NCBI RefSeq assembly: GCF_009857535.1 | Contig: NZ_WWCS01000002.1 | Location: 62,001 to 126,000 of the forward strand | Length of the DNA: 64,000 nucleotides | Direction: 5' to 3' | Source of the DNA: Duganella margarita | Lineage (GTDB): Bacteria > Pseudomonadota > Gammaproteobacteria > Burkholderiales > Burkholderiaceae_D | Shown: one piece after another, positions 37,958 to 46,255 of the stretch | How the letters are laid out: each line of letters opens with the position of its first letter | How positions within the stretch are numbered: the stretch's first letter is position 1 | The notes under the pieces: model-generated | The model's database searches: none | What the model saw: only the letters and a program-made list of their open reading frames with translations | What the model was told of the DNA's origin: nothing | Translations under genes and position numbers: made by a program

Positions 37958-39547
37958 ATGAGCACTACTACTTTGGATCACGGCCACGAGCATGACCACG
38001 CCCACGACCATCCCCATGGTCCGGCGCGCTGGCTGTTTGCCACCAACCACAAGGACATCGGTACGCTGTACCTGTGGTTCTCGTTCATCATGCTGCTGTC
38101 CGGCGGCGTGCTGGCGCTGATGATACGCACCGAGCTGTTCAAGCCCGGCCTGCAATTCTTCCAGCCTGAATTCTTCAACCAGCTGACCACCATGCACGGC
38201 CTGGTGATGGTGTTCGGCGCCATCATGCCGGCCTTCGTCGGCTTCGCCAACTGGATGATTCCGCTGCAGATCGGCGCCTCCGACATGGCGTTCGCGCGCA
38301 TGAACAACTTCTCGTTCTGGCTGCTGCCGCCAGCGGCGATCCTGCTGGCCACCTCGTTCCTGGCGCCGGGCGGCGCCACCGCCGCCGGCTGGACGCTGTA
38401 CGCGCCGCTGTCGACGCAAATGGGACCGGGCATGGACATGGCCATCTTCGCGATGCACCTGATGGGCGCCTCGTCGATCATGGGCTCGATCAACATCATC
38501 GTCACCATCCTCAACATGCGCGCACCCGGCATGACCTTGATGAAGATGCCGATGTTCTGCTGGACCTGGCTGATCACCGCCTACCTGCTGATCGCCGTGA
38601 TGCCGGTGCTGGCCGGCGCCATCACCATGACGCTGACCGACCGCCACTTCGGCACCTCGTTCTTCAACGCCGCCGCCGGTGGCGACCCGGTGATGTACCA
38701 GCACATCTTCTGGTTCTTCGGCCACCCCGAGGTGTACATCATGATTCTGCCGGCGTTCGGCATCGTCTCGCAGATCCTGCCGGCGTTCGCCCGCAAGCAG
38801 CTGTTCGGCTACGCCTCGATGGTGTATGCCACCGCGTCGATCGCGATTCTGTCGTTCATCGTCTGGGCGCACCACATGTTCACCACCGGCATGCCTGTGA
38901 CCTCGCAGCTGTTCTTCATGTACGCCACCATGCTGATCGCAGTGCCGACCGGCGTGAAGGTGTTCAACTGGATCGCCACCATGTGGCGCGGCTCGATGAC
39001 GTTTGAAACGCCGATGCTCTTCGCTGTCGGCTTCATCTTCGTGTTCACCATCGGCGGCTTCACCGGCCTGATCCTGGCGGTAACGCCGATCGACATCCAG
39101 CTGCAGGACACCTACTACGTGGTGGCGCATTTCCACTACGTGCTGGTGGCTGGTTCGCTGTTCGCGCTGTTCGCCGGCTTCTACTACTGGTCGCCGAAAT
39201 GGACCGGCCATATGTACAACGAGACCATGGGCAAGACCCACTTCTGGCTGTCGCTGATCACCTTCAACGTCACCTTCTTCCCGATGCACTTCCTGGGCTT
39301 GGCCGGCATGCCGCGCCGCTACGCCGACTACTCGGCGCAGTTTACCGACTTCAATATGGTGGCCACCATCGGCGCCTTCGGTTTCGGCCTGTCGCAAGTG
39401 TTCTTCCTGTTCTTCGTGATCCTGCCGACCATTCGTGGCGGCAAGAAAGCCGAAGCCAAGCCATGGGAAGGCGCGGAAGGCCTGGAGTGGACCGTGCCGT
39501 CGCCGGCGCCGTTCCACACCTTCGAAACCCCACCAGAGTTCAAATAA
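37958..39547 (+). CDS. ctaD: Cytochrome c oxidase subunit I
   Basis: Catalytic subunit with haem a, haem a3 and CuB: twelve transmembrane helices in 529 residues. Visible landmarks are the haem ligand in [17 protein letters not shown], the CuB helix [17 protein letters not shown] (His and Tyr cross-link pair), [11 protein letters not shown] (two CuB His) and [13 protein letters not shown] (haem a3 and haem a His). A His-rich N terminus ([15 protein letters not shown]) precedes the first helix. Confidence 0.97.
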   Translation: MSTTTLDHGHEHDHAHDHPHGPARWLFATNHKDIGTLYLWFSFIMLLSGGVLALMIRTELFKPGLQFFQPEFFNQLTTMHGLVMVFGAIMPAFVGFANWMIPLQIGASDMAFARMNNFSFWLLPPAAILLATSFLAPGGATAAGWTLYAPLSTQMGPGMDMAIFAMHLMGASSIMGSINIIVTILNMRAPGMTLMKMPMFCWTWLITAYLLIAVMPVLAGAITMTLTDRHFGTSFFNAAAGGDPVMYQHIFWFFGHPEVYIMILPAFGIVSQILPAFARKQLFGYASMVYATASIAILSFIVWAHHMFTTGMPVTSQLFFMYATMLIAVPTGVKVFNWIATMWRGSMTFETPMLFAVGFIFVFTIGGFTGLILAVTPIDIQLQDTYYVVAHFHYVLVAGSLFALFAGFYYWSPKWTGHMYNETMGKTHFWLSLITFNVTFFPMHFLGLAGMPRRYADYSAQFTDFNMVATIGAFGFGLSQVFFLFFVILPTIRGGKKAEAKPWEGAEGLEWTVPSPAPFHTFETPPEFK

Positions 39548-39549
39548 TC

Positions 39550-39657
39550 ATGAACGGGCAAAAGAAGCCGAACAACCTGCGCACCGCCTTGATCCTGTTC
39601 GGCCTGGCGGCGTTCTTCTTCGCCTCGGTGTTCGTCAAGCGCATCTGGCTGAGCTGA
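39550..39657 (+). CDS. Cytochrome oxidase small assembly protein, 35 aa
   Basis: Tiny single-helix protein: MNGQKKPNNLRTALILF followed by an Ala/Phe-rich helix and VKRIWLS. It begins two bases after the ctaD stop and ends one base before ctaG. Short proteins of this kind in the same place are known from betaproteobacterial cox clusters and are thought to help oxidase assembly; the role here is by position. Confidence 0.75.
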   Translation: MNGQKKPNNLRTALILFGLAAFFFASVFVKRIWLS

Positions 39658-39658
39658 C

Positions 39659-40198
39659 ATGACCGAGAACAAAAAGCTGCTGGGCAAGCTGATCGTCATC
39701 GCGACGGTGATGTTCGGCTTTGCCTATGCGCTCAATCCGTTCTACCGCCAGATCTGCGAAGCGCTGGGCATCAATGTGCTGACCCAGAAGGACGGCACGG
39801 TGGCGCTGGACCAGAACACGCAGGTGGACAAGAGCCGCAACGTCACCATCGAGTTCGACGGCAACGCCCAGGGACCATGGCGCTTCCGGCCGACGCAGGC
39901 CAGCATGACGGTGCATCCGGGCGAACTGAACACGGTGATGTACGAAGTGGTCAACACCCAGCCGCGCGAGATGAATGCGCAGGCGATCCCGAGTTACGCG
40001 CCGCAGAATGCGATGCCGTATTTCATGAAAGTGGAATGCTTCTGCTTCAAGCAGCAAACGCTGAAGCCGAAGGAAGCGCGACAGATGCCGGTGGTGTTCT
40101 ACATCGATCCGAAGCTGCCCAGGGATGTGAAAACCATCACGCTGTCGTATACCTTCTTCGAGGTGGGCGGCGGGCTGGTGAAGACGGCGGCCAACTGA
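39659..40198 (+). CDS. ctaG: Cytochrome c oxidase assembly protein CtaG (Cox11)
   Basis: Membrane-anchored copper chaperone that delivers CuB to subunit I. One N-terminal helix (about 10-25) and a periplasmic immunoglobulin-like domain with VECFCF at 126-130, where Cys127 and Cys129 bind Cu(I), plus Cys33 near the helix end. NPFYRQICEALGIN and PGELNTVMYEVVNT are typical. 179 residues. Confidence 0.95.
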   Translation: MTENKKLLGKLIVIATVMFGFAYALNPFYRQICEALGINVLTQKDGTVALDQNTQVDKSRNVTIEFDGNAQGPWRFRPTQASMTVHPGELNTVMYEVVNTQPREMNAQAIPSYAPQNAMPYFMKVECFCFKQQTLKPKEARQMPVVFYIDPKLPRDVKTITLSYTFFEVGGGLVKTAAN

Positions 40199-40199
40199 G

Positions 40200-40394
40200 A
40201 TGGCGGACAAGCCCGGGTTCCTGTATTCGCTCAAGGCCGTGCTGTGGTCGTTCGTGGGGTTGCGCCGCAAGCGCGATTTCGACGCCGACCAGCAGGGACT
40301 GAATCCGCTGCACATCATCATCGCGGCCTTGCTGGCGGTGGCGGTGTTCATCGGCGTACTGATAACAATCGTCAAATTCGTAGTCGCTAAATAA
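40200..40394 (+). CDS. DUF2970 protein
   Basis: 64 residues: GFLYSLKAVLWSFVGLRRKRDFDAD, then one transmembrane helix (about 37-60, NPLHIIIAALLAVAVFIGVLI). Matches the small DUF2970 family found between ctaG and ctaE in betaproteobacteria. Function unknown. It starts one base after the ctaG stop. Confidence 0.85.
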   Translation: MADKPGFLYSLKAVLWSFVGLRRKRDFDADQQGLNPLHIIIAALLAVAVFIGVLITIVKFVVAK

Positions 40395-40414
40395 GTGAAA
40401 ATGGGGAGATGAAG

Positions 40415-41284
40415 ATGAGTTCAACAAGTCCACAGGGCGCCGCGGCACCGTATTATTTCGTGCCCGGTCCGTCGCGCTGGCCGCTGCTGGCCGGCCTGTC
40501 GCTGCTGGTGACCATGATCGGCGCCTCGGCCTGGGTCAATGATGCGTCATGGGGGCCGGCCGCCAATCTGATCGGCATCCTTGGCACCATTACCGTGCTG
40601 TATTTCTGGTTCGGCGACGCCATCAAGGAATCGGAGGGCGGCTTGTACAGCCAGCGCATCGACCATTCCTATCGCTGGTCGATGAGCTGGTTCATCTTCT
40701 CCGAAGTGATGTTCTTCGGCGCCTTCTTCGGCGCGCTGTTCTATGCGCGCAGCATCTCGATGCCTTGGCTGGGCGACCTGGACAGCAAATTCGTCTGGCC
40801 GGACTACGCGCCGTCCTGGGGCGGCGCCACGCCGGCCGGCACGGTGGAGGCGTTCCAGACCATGGGGCCGTTCCCGATCCCGACCATCAACACCGCCTTG
40901 CTGCTGACCTCGGGCGTGACGCTGACCATCGCCCACCACGCGTTGCGCGCCGGCCATCGCGCGCAGACGGCGATCTGGCTGTTTGCCACGGTGCTGCTGG
41001 GGGCGGTGTTCATGGGCTTCCAGGCGTATGAGTATCACCATGCGTACACCGAACTGAATCTGAAGCTGACCTCGGGCATCTACGGTTCGACCTTCTTCAT
41101 GCTGACCGGCTTCCACGGCTTCCACGTGACGATGGGGGCGATCATGCTGTCGGTGGTGCTGTACCGCGTACTGAAGGGACATTTCACGCCGGACAACCAC
41201 TTCGCCTTTGAAGGCGCGGCCTGGTACTGGCACTTCGTGGACGTGGTGTGGCTGGGCCTCTACGTGGTGGTCTACTGGTTATAA
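40415..41284 (+). CDS. ctaE: Cytochrome c oxidase subunit III
   Basis: Seven-helix subunit that stabilises the oxidase. PYYFVPGPSRWPLLAGLSL at the N terminus, SEVMFFGAFFGALFYAR with a buried Glu, HHALRAGHR and FYGLHV-like HGFHVTMGAIML followed by YWHFVDVVWLGLYVVVYW. ATG 40415 was chosen because GGGGAG at 40403-40408 lies six bases upstream of it; an in-frame ATG at 40409 directly follows that site and is too close. 289 residues. Confidence 0.94.
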   Translation: MSSTSPQGAAAPYYFVPGPSRWPLLAGLSLLVTMIGASAWVNDASWGPAANLIGILGTITVLYFWFGDAIKESEGGLYSQRIDHSYRWSMSWFIFSEVMFFGAFFGALFYARSISMPWLGDLDSKFVWPDYAPSWGGATPAGTVEAFQTMGPFPIPTINTALLLTSGVTLTIAHHALRAGHRAQTAIWLFATVLLGAVFMGFQAYEYHHAYTELNLKLTSGIYGSTFFMLTGFHGFHVTMGAIMLSVVLYRVLKGHFTPDNHFAFEGAAWYWHFVDVVWLGLYVVVYWL

Positions 41285-41299
41285 TGGCATACGCCGCAA

Positions 41300-41327
41300 A
41301 AGCCGCACACGGTGCGGCTTTTTTTTT
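41300..41327 (+). terminator. Rho-independent terminator after ctaE
   Basis: AAGCCGCAC (41300-41308), loop ACG, GTGCGGCTT (41312-41320), then seven T. A strong hairpin with a U-run 15 bases after ctaE. Its T-run overlaps the stop codon of the convergent DUF2909 gene (TTA at 41326-41328). Confidence 0.9.
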
Positions 41328-41532
41328 AGCCCATGCGGATGCCCTTGGGCTGGATGTAGCCGAGCTTGTAGGCCAGCAGGATCAGCAGGAATAGCGTGAT
41401 CGACAGCGCCACCCGCACCGCCAGCGAGCGCACGGTGTTGTTGCTGCGGCCCTTGTCGCGCATCAGGAAGAACAGCGCCGATCCCAGGCTGCCAAGGATC
41501 AGCATGAATGCAATGGCAATAGCAATTTTCAT
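41326..41532 (-). CDS. DUF2909 twin-transmembrane protein
   Basis: 68 residues with two hydrophobic helices (about 3-24 and 40-60) joined by RDKGRSNNTVRSLAVR and a short basic tail ending GIRMG. Matches the DUF2909 twin-transmembrane family that lies antisense in betaproteobacterial cox clusters. It is divergent from SURF1 and convergent with ctaE, sharing its stop region with the terminator. Function unknown. Confidence 0.85.
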   Translation of the reverse strand: MKIAIAIAFMLILGSLGSALFFLMRDKGRSNNTVRSLAVRVALSITLFLLILLAYKLGYIQPKGIRMG

Positions 41533-41571
41533 CTCATGAGGGAGTGGCGATTTGATCGAGGTTCCATTGTA

Positions 41572-42297
41572 ATGGCGTTCCGCTTTAAATTGATTCCTTT
41601 CGTGGCCACAGTGCTGGTGGTGGCGCTCGGCATACAGCTGGGCAACTGGCAGGAGCGCCGCGCCAACGACAAGATCGCCTTGCAGCACAAGCTGGCGCAG
41701 GGCGTTGAGGCGGTGCCGCTGGTGCTGGATGGCGCGCCGCTGGCGGCCGATGCCGTGGCCTGGCGCCGCATCACCGTCAGCGGCGAGTTCGTGCGCGACT
41801 GGCCGGTGTATCTGGACAACCGCCCGTACCAGGGCCGGGCCGGATTCTATCTGCTGATGCCGTTTAAAATAGCGGGGTCGAACATGCACGTGCTGGTGGC
41901 GCGCGGCTGGCTGCCGCGCGATCCGGCGGTGCGCGACAAGTTGCCGGTGTACGCCACGCCGGATGGCACGGTCACTTTGCAGGGCGTGGCGCGGCTCAAT
42001 GCCGGCCATGTGATGGAACTGGGCACGACGCCGCCGCTGACACCCAACGCCATCGTGCAGAACGCCGATCCGCTGCAGGTGGCCAAGGACAGCGGCCTGA
42101 CCATGCAGCCGTTCGTTGTGGAGCAGGGCATGCCGGCCCAGCCGGCCGGCGACGATGCGCAGCTGGTGCGCGACTGGCCGGCGCCGTCGCTGGGCGTGGA
42201 AAAACATCAGGGCTATGCCTTCCAGTGGTACGCACTGTCGGCGATGGCGGTTATCTTCTTTGTGGTGAACGGATTCAGACGTGGAAAAAGCAAATAA
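41572..42297 (+). CDS. SURF1 family protein
   Basis: Assembly factor for haem A insertion into subunit I. Two transmembrane helices at the ends (about 7-25 and 218-235) flank a periplasmic domain with the family motif GIQLGNWQERRANDK and YLDNRPYQGRAGFYLLMPFKI, VLVARGWLPRD. ATG 41572 gives the normal MAFRFKLIP start; an ATG at 41536 lacks a ribosome site. 241 residues. It overlaps the next start by 17 bases. Confidence 0.9.
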   Translation: MAFRFKLIPFVATVLVVALGIQLGNWQERRANDKIALQHKLAQGVEAVPLVLDGAPLAADAVAWRRITVSGEFVRDWPVYLDNRPYQGRAGFYLLMPFKIAGSNMHVLVARGWLPRDPAVRDKLPVYATPDGTVTLQGVARLNAGHVMELGTTPPLTPNAIVQNADPLQVAKDSGLTMQPFVVEQGMPAQPAGDDAQLVRDWPAPSLGVEKHQGYAFQWYALSAMAVIFFVVNGFRRGKSK

Positions 42298-42910
42298 TGT
42301 GTCGCGCGGCCGCTGGAAACTGCTGGCCGTGCTGGCGGTGTGCGCGGCGCCGCTGATTGCGTCATACTTCACCTATTACGTGATCAAACCGAAGGGCGGC
42401 GTCACCAATTATGGCGCGCTGATCGATCCGCGCCAGTATCCGATTCCGGCCATGGCCAGCACCACGCTGGATGGCAAGCCGGCGCGGCTGGAGGATTACA
42501 AGGGCAAGTGGATCATGTTGAAAGTCGGGCCGTCCGATTGCCAGCAGGACTGCCAGGACCAGCTGTTTGCGATGCGCCAGCTGCGCACCATGCAGGGCAA
42601 GGAGATGGAGCGCATCGAACGGGTGTGGCTGATCACCGATAACGAGCCGCTGGAAACCATGCTGCTGCGCGTGAATGACGGCACCCGCATGCTGCGCGCG
42701 CCGGCCGCCGTGGTGGACCAGTGGCTGCCGCTGGATGGCAGTAGTGGTACGGACGGCGCGGACCGCGTGTCCGATCATGTGTACCTGATCGACCCGCTGG
42801 GCAATCTGATGATGCGCTTCCCGAAAGGCGCGGTGTCCAGCGATGTGGAGAAGGTCAAGCGGGTCCAGAAGGACATCGCGAAATTGTTGAAGGCTTCGGC
42901 CATAGGTTAA
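42281..42910 (+). CDS. Membrane-anchored SCO-like protein
   Basis: 209 residues with one N-terminal helix (about 15-35) and a thioredoxin-like domain. Cys87 and Cys91 (DCQQDC, CxxxC) plus His166 (SDHVYLID) match the copper-binding triad of Sco proteins, though the CPDVCP signature is not kept. GTG start at 42281 overlaps SURF1. A role in copper delivery or CuA-site thiol reduction is inferred from the cox context. A conventional Sco gene is at 45645. Confidence 0.75.
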   Translation: MEKANNVSRGRWKLLAVLAVCAAPLIASYFTYYVIKPKGGVTNYGALIDPRQYPIPAMASTTLDGKPARLEDYKGKWIMLKVGPSDCQQDCQDQLFAMRQLRTMQGKEMERIERVWLITDNEPLETMLLRVNDGTRMLRAPAAVVDQWLPLDGSSGTDGADRVSDHVYLIDPLGNLMMRFPKGAVSSDVEKVKRVQKDIAKLLKASAIG

Positions 42911-42914
42911 GTTT

Positions 42915-44069
42915 ATGCATCTCACTCTCGCACAAATGGCGGTAACGGCGCTGCTGATCGCGCTGCTGCCGGCCACCATTGTCTGGACTTCGTCGGACGC
43001 CAACAAGTACCGCAAGCTGGTGTGGGTCAGCGTGTTCCTGACGTTTGATCTGATCGTGTTCGGCGCCTTCACGCGGCTGACCGATTCCGGCCTTGGCTGC
43101 CCGGACTGGCCGGGCTGCTACGGCGCCGCCAATCCCTTCCTCGCGCATGACCAGATCGTCGCCGCCGAAGCGCTGATGCCGACTGGTCCGGTGACCGTGT
43201 TCAAGGCCTGGATCGAGATGATCCACCGCTACCTGGCCATGACCATCGGCGTGCTGATCGTGGCGATGATGGCGCAGTCCTGGTATCAATGGCGCAAGAC
43301 CAGACGCGCCGAATACGCGCCATGGCTGCCGACCGCGCTGTTCTTCTTCGTCTGCCTGCAAGGCGCGTTTGGCGCCTGGACCGTGACGCTCAAGCTGCAG
43401 CCGGTGATCGTCACCATTCACCTGCTGCTGGGCATGGGCCTGCTGTCCATGCTGGTGTGGTACGGCGGCCGCCAGAATCATCTGAACGCGCCGCGTACGC
43501 TGGTCAGCGCCTCGCCGCCAGCCATGCGCAACATCCGCATCCTGGCCGGCGTGGCGGCAGCGCTGCTGCTGGTGCAACTGGCGCTGGGCGGCTGGACCAG
43601 CACCAATTACGCCACGCTGGCCTGCACCGACTTCCCGCTGTGCGGCGGCAAGCTGGTGCCGGAAATGGACTTCGAACATGGCTTCACGCTGTGGCGCGAG
43701 CTGGGCAAGACGGCCGCCGGCCACTACCTGCCGTTTTCGGCGCTGACGGCGATCCACTGGGTGCATCGCAATTTCGGCTTCATCGTTGCGCTGGTGGCGG
43801 GCTATGCCGCGTGGCGCGCGTGGGGGCATGACGTGCTGCATAAAACCGCACGCAACATCGCTTTGGTGCTGGCTGCGCAGATCATTACCGGCGTGGCCAC
43901 CATCTACCTGAGTTTCCCGCTGACCATCGCCGTGCTGCATAACGCCGGCGCGGCGGCGCTGGTACTTTTGCTGACCATGTTAAACTACAAGGCTAAGTAC
44001 CAGTACGACATTGCAAAAAAGGCAGCTTCGGGCGCCGCGCATCCCCCTTCGTCGACGGTACGGCATTGA
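42915..44069 (+). CDS. ctaA: Haem A synthase (COX15/CtaA)
   Basis: Converts haem O to haem A by oxidising a methyl group. 384 residues with eight transmembrane helices. DSGLGCPDWPGCYG in the first periplasmic loop, ARTLVS-like segments, EMIHRYLAM and IHWVHRNFGF carry the haem-binding His residues, and CTDFPLCGG the loop Cys pair. Five bases after the SCO-like gene; ctaB follows by 13 bases. Confidence 0.95.
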   Translation: MHLTLAQMAVTALLIALLPATIVWTSSDANKYRKLVWVSVFLTFDLIVFGAFTRLTDSGLGCPDWPGCYGAANPFLAHDQIVAAEALMPTGPVTVFKAWIEMIHRYLAMTIGVLIVAMMAQSWYQWRKTRRAEYAPWLPTALFFFVCLQGAFGAWTVTLKLQPVIVTIHLLLGMGLLSMLVWYGGRQNHLNAPRTLVSASPPAMRNIRILAGVAAALLLVQLALGGWTSTNYATLACTDFPLCGGKLVPEMDFEHGFTLWRELGKTAAGHYLPFSALTAIHWVHRNFGFIVALVAGYAAWRAWGHDVLHKTARNIALVLAAQIITGVATIYLSFPLTIAVLHNAGAAALVLLLTMLNYKAKYQYDIAKKAASGAAHPPSSTVRH

Positions 44070-44082
44070 TTAAGTTGCCCTC

Positions 44083-44979
44083 ATGACCACGCACACCGTA
44101 ACCTCCAAACACCCGCCGCTCGTCGCGCAGTTCTGGGCGCTGACCAAACCCCGCGTCACCATGATGGCGGTGTTTTGTGCCGTCATCGGCATGTACCTCG
44201 GCATCCCGAACGGTTTGCCGAGTCTGTCGCTGGTGCTGTATGCGACGGTGGGTATCTGGTTGCTGACCGGTGCGGCGTTTGCGGTCAATTGCCTGGCGGA
44301 GCGGGAAGTCGATGCGCGCATGGCCCGCACCGCGCGCCGGCCGATGGTGATGGGCGACATTACCGTGACGCAGACCATTATCTTTGCGCTGGTGATCGGC
44401 GGCGCTGGCATGTGGGTGCTGTACACCTTCGTCAATGCGCTGACCATGTGGCTGACCTTCGTCACCTTCCTCGGTTACGCGATTATCTACACCATGATAC
44501 TGAAGCCGGCCACGCCGCAGAACATCGTCATCGGCGGGCTGTCGGGGGCGATGCCGCCGGCACTGGGCTGGGCCGCGGTGGCCAATGATGTGCCGATGGA
44601 AGCCTGGCTGCTGGTGATGATTATTTTCGTCTGGACGCCGCCGCACTTCTGGGCGCTGGCGCTGTACCGCCGCGACGATTACGCGCGCTCGGGCCTGCCG
44701 ATGCTGCCGGTCACGCACGGCATGAAGTTCACGCAGTTCCACGTGTGGCTGTACTCGATCGCGCTGGCGGCCACCACGCTGCTGCCGTACGCTGTGCAGA
44801 TGAGCGGCCTGATCTACCTGGCCAGCGCCGTGATCCTGAACGCCGTGTTCCTGCACCACGCCTGGAAAATCTACCGCCACTACACCGACCTGATTGCCCG
44901 CAAAGCCTTCACCTGGTCGATCATCTACCTTGGCCTGCTGTTCCTCGCGCTGCTGGTGGATCACTACATCAAAATCTAA
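44083..44979 (+). CDS. ctaB: Protohaem IX farnesyltransferase (haem O synthase)
   Basis: Adds a farnesyl group to haem B, making haem O for CtaA. 298 residues with about nine helices and both prenyltransferase motifs: [19 protein letters not shown] and [16 protein letters not shown]. Farnesyl diphosphate would come from ispA in this window. Its stop directly adjoins the stop of an antisense hypothetical gene at 44980. Confidence 0.96.
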   Translation: MTTHTVTSKHPPLVAQFWALTKPRVTMMAVFCAVIGMYLGIPNGLPSLSLVLYATVGIWLLTGAAFAVNCLAEREVDARMARTARRPMVMGDITVTQTIIFALVIGGAGMWVLYTFVNALTMWLTFVTFLGYAIIYTMILKPATPQNIVIGGLSGAMPPALGWAAVANDVPMEAWLLVMIIFVWTPPHFWALALYRRDDYARSGLPMLPVTHGMKFTQFHVWLYSIALAATTLLPYAVQMSGLIYLASAVILNAVFLHHAWKIYRHYTDLIARKAFTWSIIYLGLLFLALLVDHYIKI

Positions 44980-45303
44980 TCAATTTTGCCTTTCCTCCTT
45001 ATCTGGAGGCGGAAGAGGGACGACTTTTGCCACCATGGCTTGCAGCGTGGAGGAAATGCTCAGGCCAATAGAAAATGCCAGTAGCGGTCGCAAAGTAGAG
45101 CCGTCCAGGATGTAGAGCCAAGCCAAGGCGGCTCCCGCACACGGCCAAAAGATAAAGAAAATCCAGTATCGCAGATCTTTTGGTGTCCGCTTGTCCGACG
45201 GCTTTTTTCCGTCCTCCCACAGATCCATCATATTCCAGACAAAACCTCCAGAACCGGCAATCGTAACGAGCTGCCAAGTGGTAAGCGGGTCAATGGCTGC
45301 CAT
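44980..45303 (-). CDS. Hypothetical membrane protein of a two-gene cassette
   Basis: About 107 residues with two or three hydrophobic segments (around 8-24, 45-65 and 72-90). The cytoplasmic stretch DLWEDGKKPSDKRTPKDLRYW lies between. No family recognised. ATG 45303 is used, preceded by GGGG about eight bases upstream. The preceding gene ends one base before it (TAA-C-ATG), so the two are coupled. Less G+C than the surrounding cox genes, which suggests it was inserted. Confidence 0.6.
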   Translation of the reverse strand: MAAIDPLTTWQLVTIAGSGGFVWNMMDLWEDGKKPSDKRTPKDLRYWIFFIFWPCAGAALAWLYILDGSTLRPLLAFSIGLSISSTLQAMVAKVVPLPPPDKEERQN

Positions 45304-45304
45304 G

Positions 45305-45571
45305 TTATACCCCAACCTTGTTTGCTAGTAAGTCTAGCAATCGCCGGTTCCATGTAGAGTCCGCAAGGTATTTTTCTCTAGTCGTAAAGAGCGATTGCCC
45401 GCTGGCGTTTGTGTTGTAGGCGCGCAAAAACGATCCGCTGGTTTCTAGTAAAGTTAATACCGTTTCCAACGGGATTCCGGTTTCCTTAGCCAAGCTTGTC
45501 GCCGTACGCCATACATAGCTGGATTGGCGGATTGCGGTACGAATCTTTTCTTTAGCGTCGCTTTCACTCAT
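45305..45571 (-). CDS. Small putative winged-helix protein of a two-gene cassette
   Basis: 88 residues. The pattern SYVWRTATSLAKETGIPLETVLTLLETSG...FTTREKY looks like a winged helix-turn-helix (recognition helix around GIPLETVLTLLE; wing ending at SLFTTREKY), so it may bind DNA. GGAGG five bases upstream decides the start at 45571 rather than ATG 45583. It is upstream of and coupled to the membrane protein gene at 44980. Its partner and target are unknown. Confidence 0.6.
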   Translation of the reverse strand: MSESDAKEKIRTAIRQSSYVWRTATSLAKETGIPLETVLTLLETSGSFLRAYNTNASGQSLFTTREKYLADSTWNRRLLDLLANKVGV

Positions 45572-45644
45572 GATGGCCTCCATGGCGGTATCATGCTGTT
45601 AGACCTGCCTCAGCAGACCAAGTTCAACTAACAGACCTATCTCG

Positions 45645-46241
45645 ATGAAAAAAGTTCTCGCCCTTGCTTTGATTGCTGTTTCCCTGTTGGTCGCTTGCAG
45701 CGAGAAAAAGGCGGAGGCGCCGGCCAAGGTGGTGTTTCAGGGCACCGACCTGACCGGCGCGTCGTTCGCCAAGGATTTCGCCCTGACCGACCACAACGGC
45801 AAGCCGCGCACCATGGCCGATTTCAAGGGCAAGGTGGTGATCATGTTCTTCGGCTATACCCAGTGTCCGGACGTCTGCCCGACCACCATGGCCGAGATGT
45901 CGGAAGTCATGAAGCAGCTCGGCCCGCAGGCCGACCAGGTACAGGTGCTGTTCGTCACCGTCGATCCCGAGCGCGATACGCAAAAACTGCTGGCGCAATA
46001 TGTGCCGGTGTTCGACAAGCGCTTCCTCGGCCTGTACGGCACGCCGGAGCAGACCGCCGCCGTCGCCAAGGAATTCAAGGTGATGTACGCCAAGGTGCCG
46101 GGCACCACGCCGGGCAGCTATTCGATGGATCACACCGCCGCCAGCTATGTGTTCGACAAGCAGGGCAAGATCCGCCTGCTGCTGCGTCCGGGCCAGCCGA
46201 CTTCCACCACCGTGCATGACCTGAAACTGCTGCTGTCCTGA
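45645..46241 (+). CDS. SCO1/SenC family copper chaperone, lipoprotein
   Basis: 198 residues with a lipobox (LVAC, Cys18). The Sco motif CPDVCP gives Cys74 and Cys78, with His163 in DHTAASYVF. It delivers copper to the CuA site of subunit II or keeps its cysteines reduced. It closes the cox and haem A cluster, after the antisense cassette. 14 bases precede the AI-2E permease start. Confidence 0.93.
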   Translation: MKKVLALALIAVSLLVACSEKKAEAPAKVVFQGTDLTGASFAKDFALTDHNGKPRTMADFKGKVVIMFFGYTQCPDVCPTTMAEMSEVMKQLGPQADQVQVLFVTVDPERDTQKLLAQYVPVFDKRFLGLYGTPEQTAAVAKEFKVMYAKVPGTTPGSYSMDHTAASYVFDKQGKIRLLLRPGQPTSTTVHDLKLLLS

Positions 46242-46255
46242 GCGCCGGAGGCCGC

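Noticed and set aside
37952..39517. 521-codon frame antisense to ctaD
   Set aside because: His/Arg/Gln-rich shadow of the oxidase gene.
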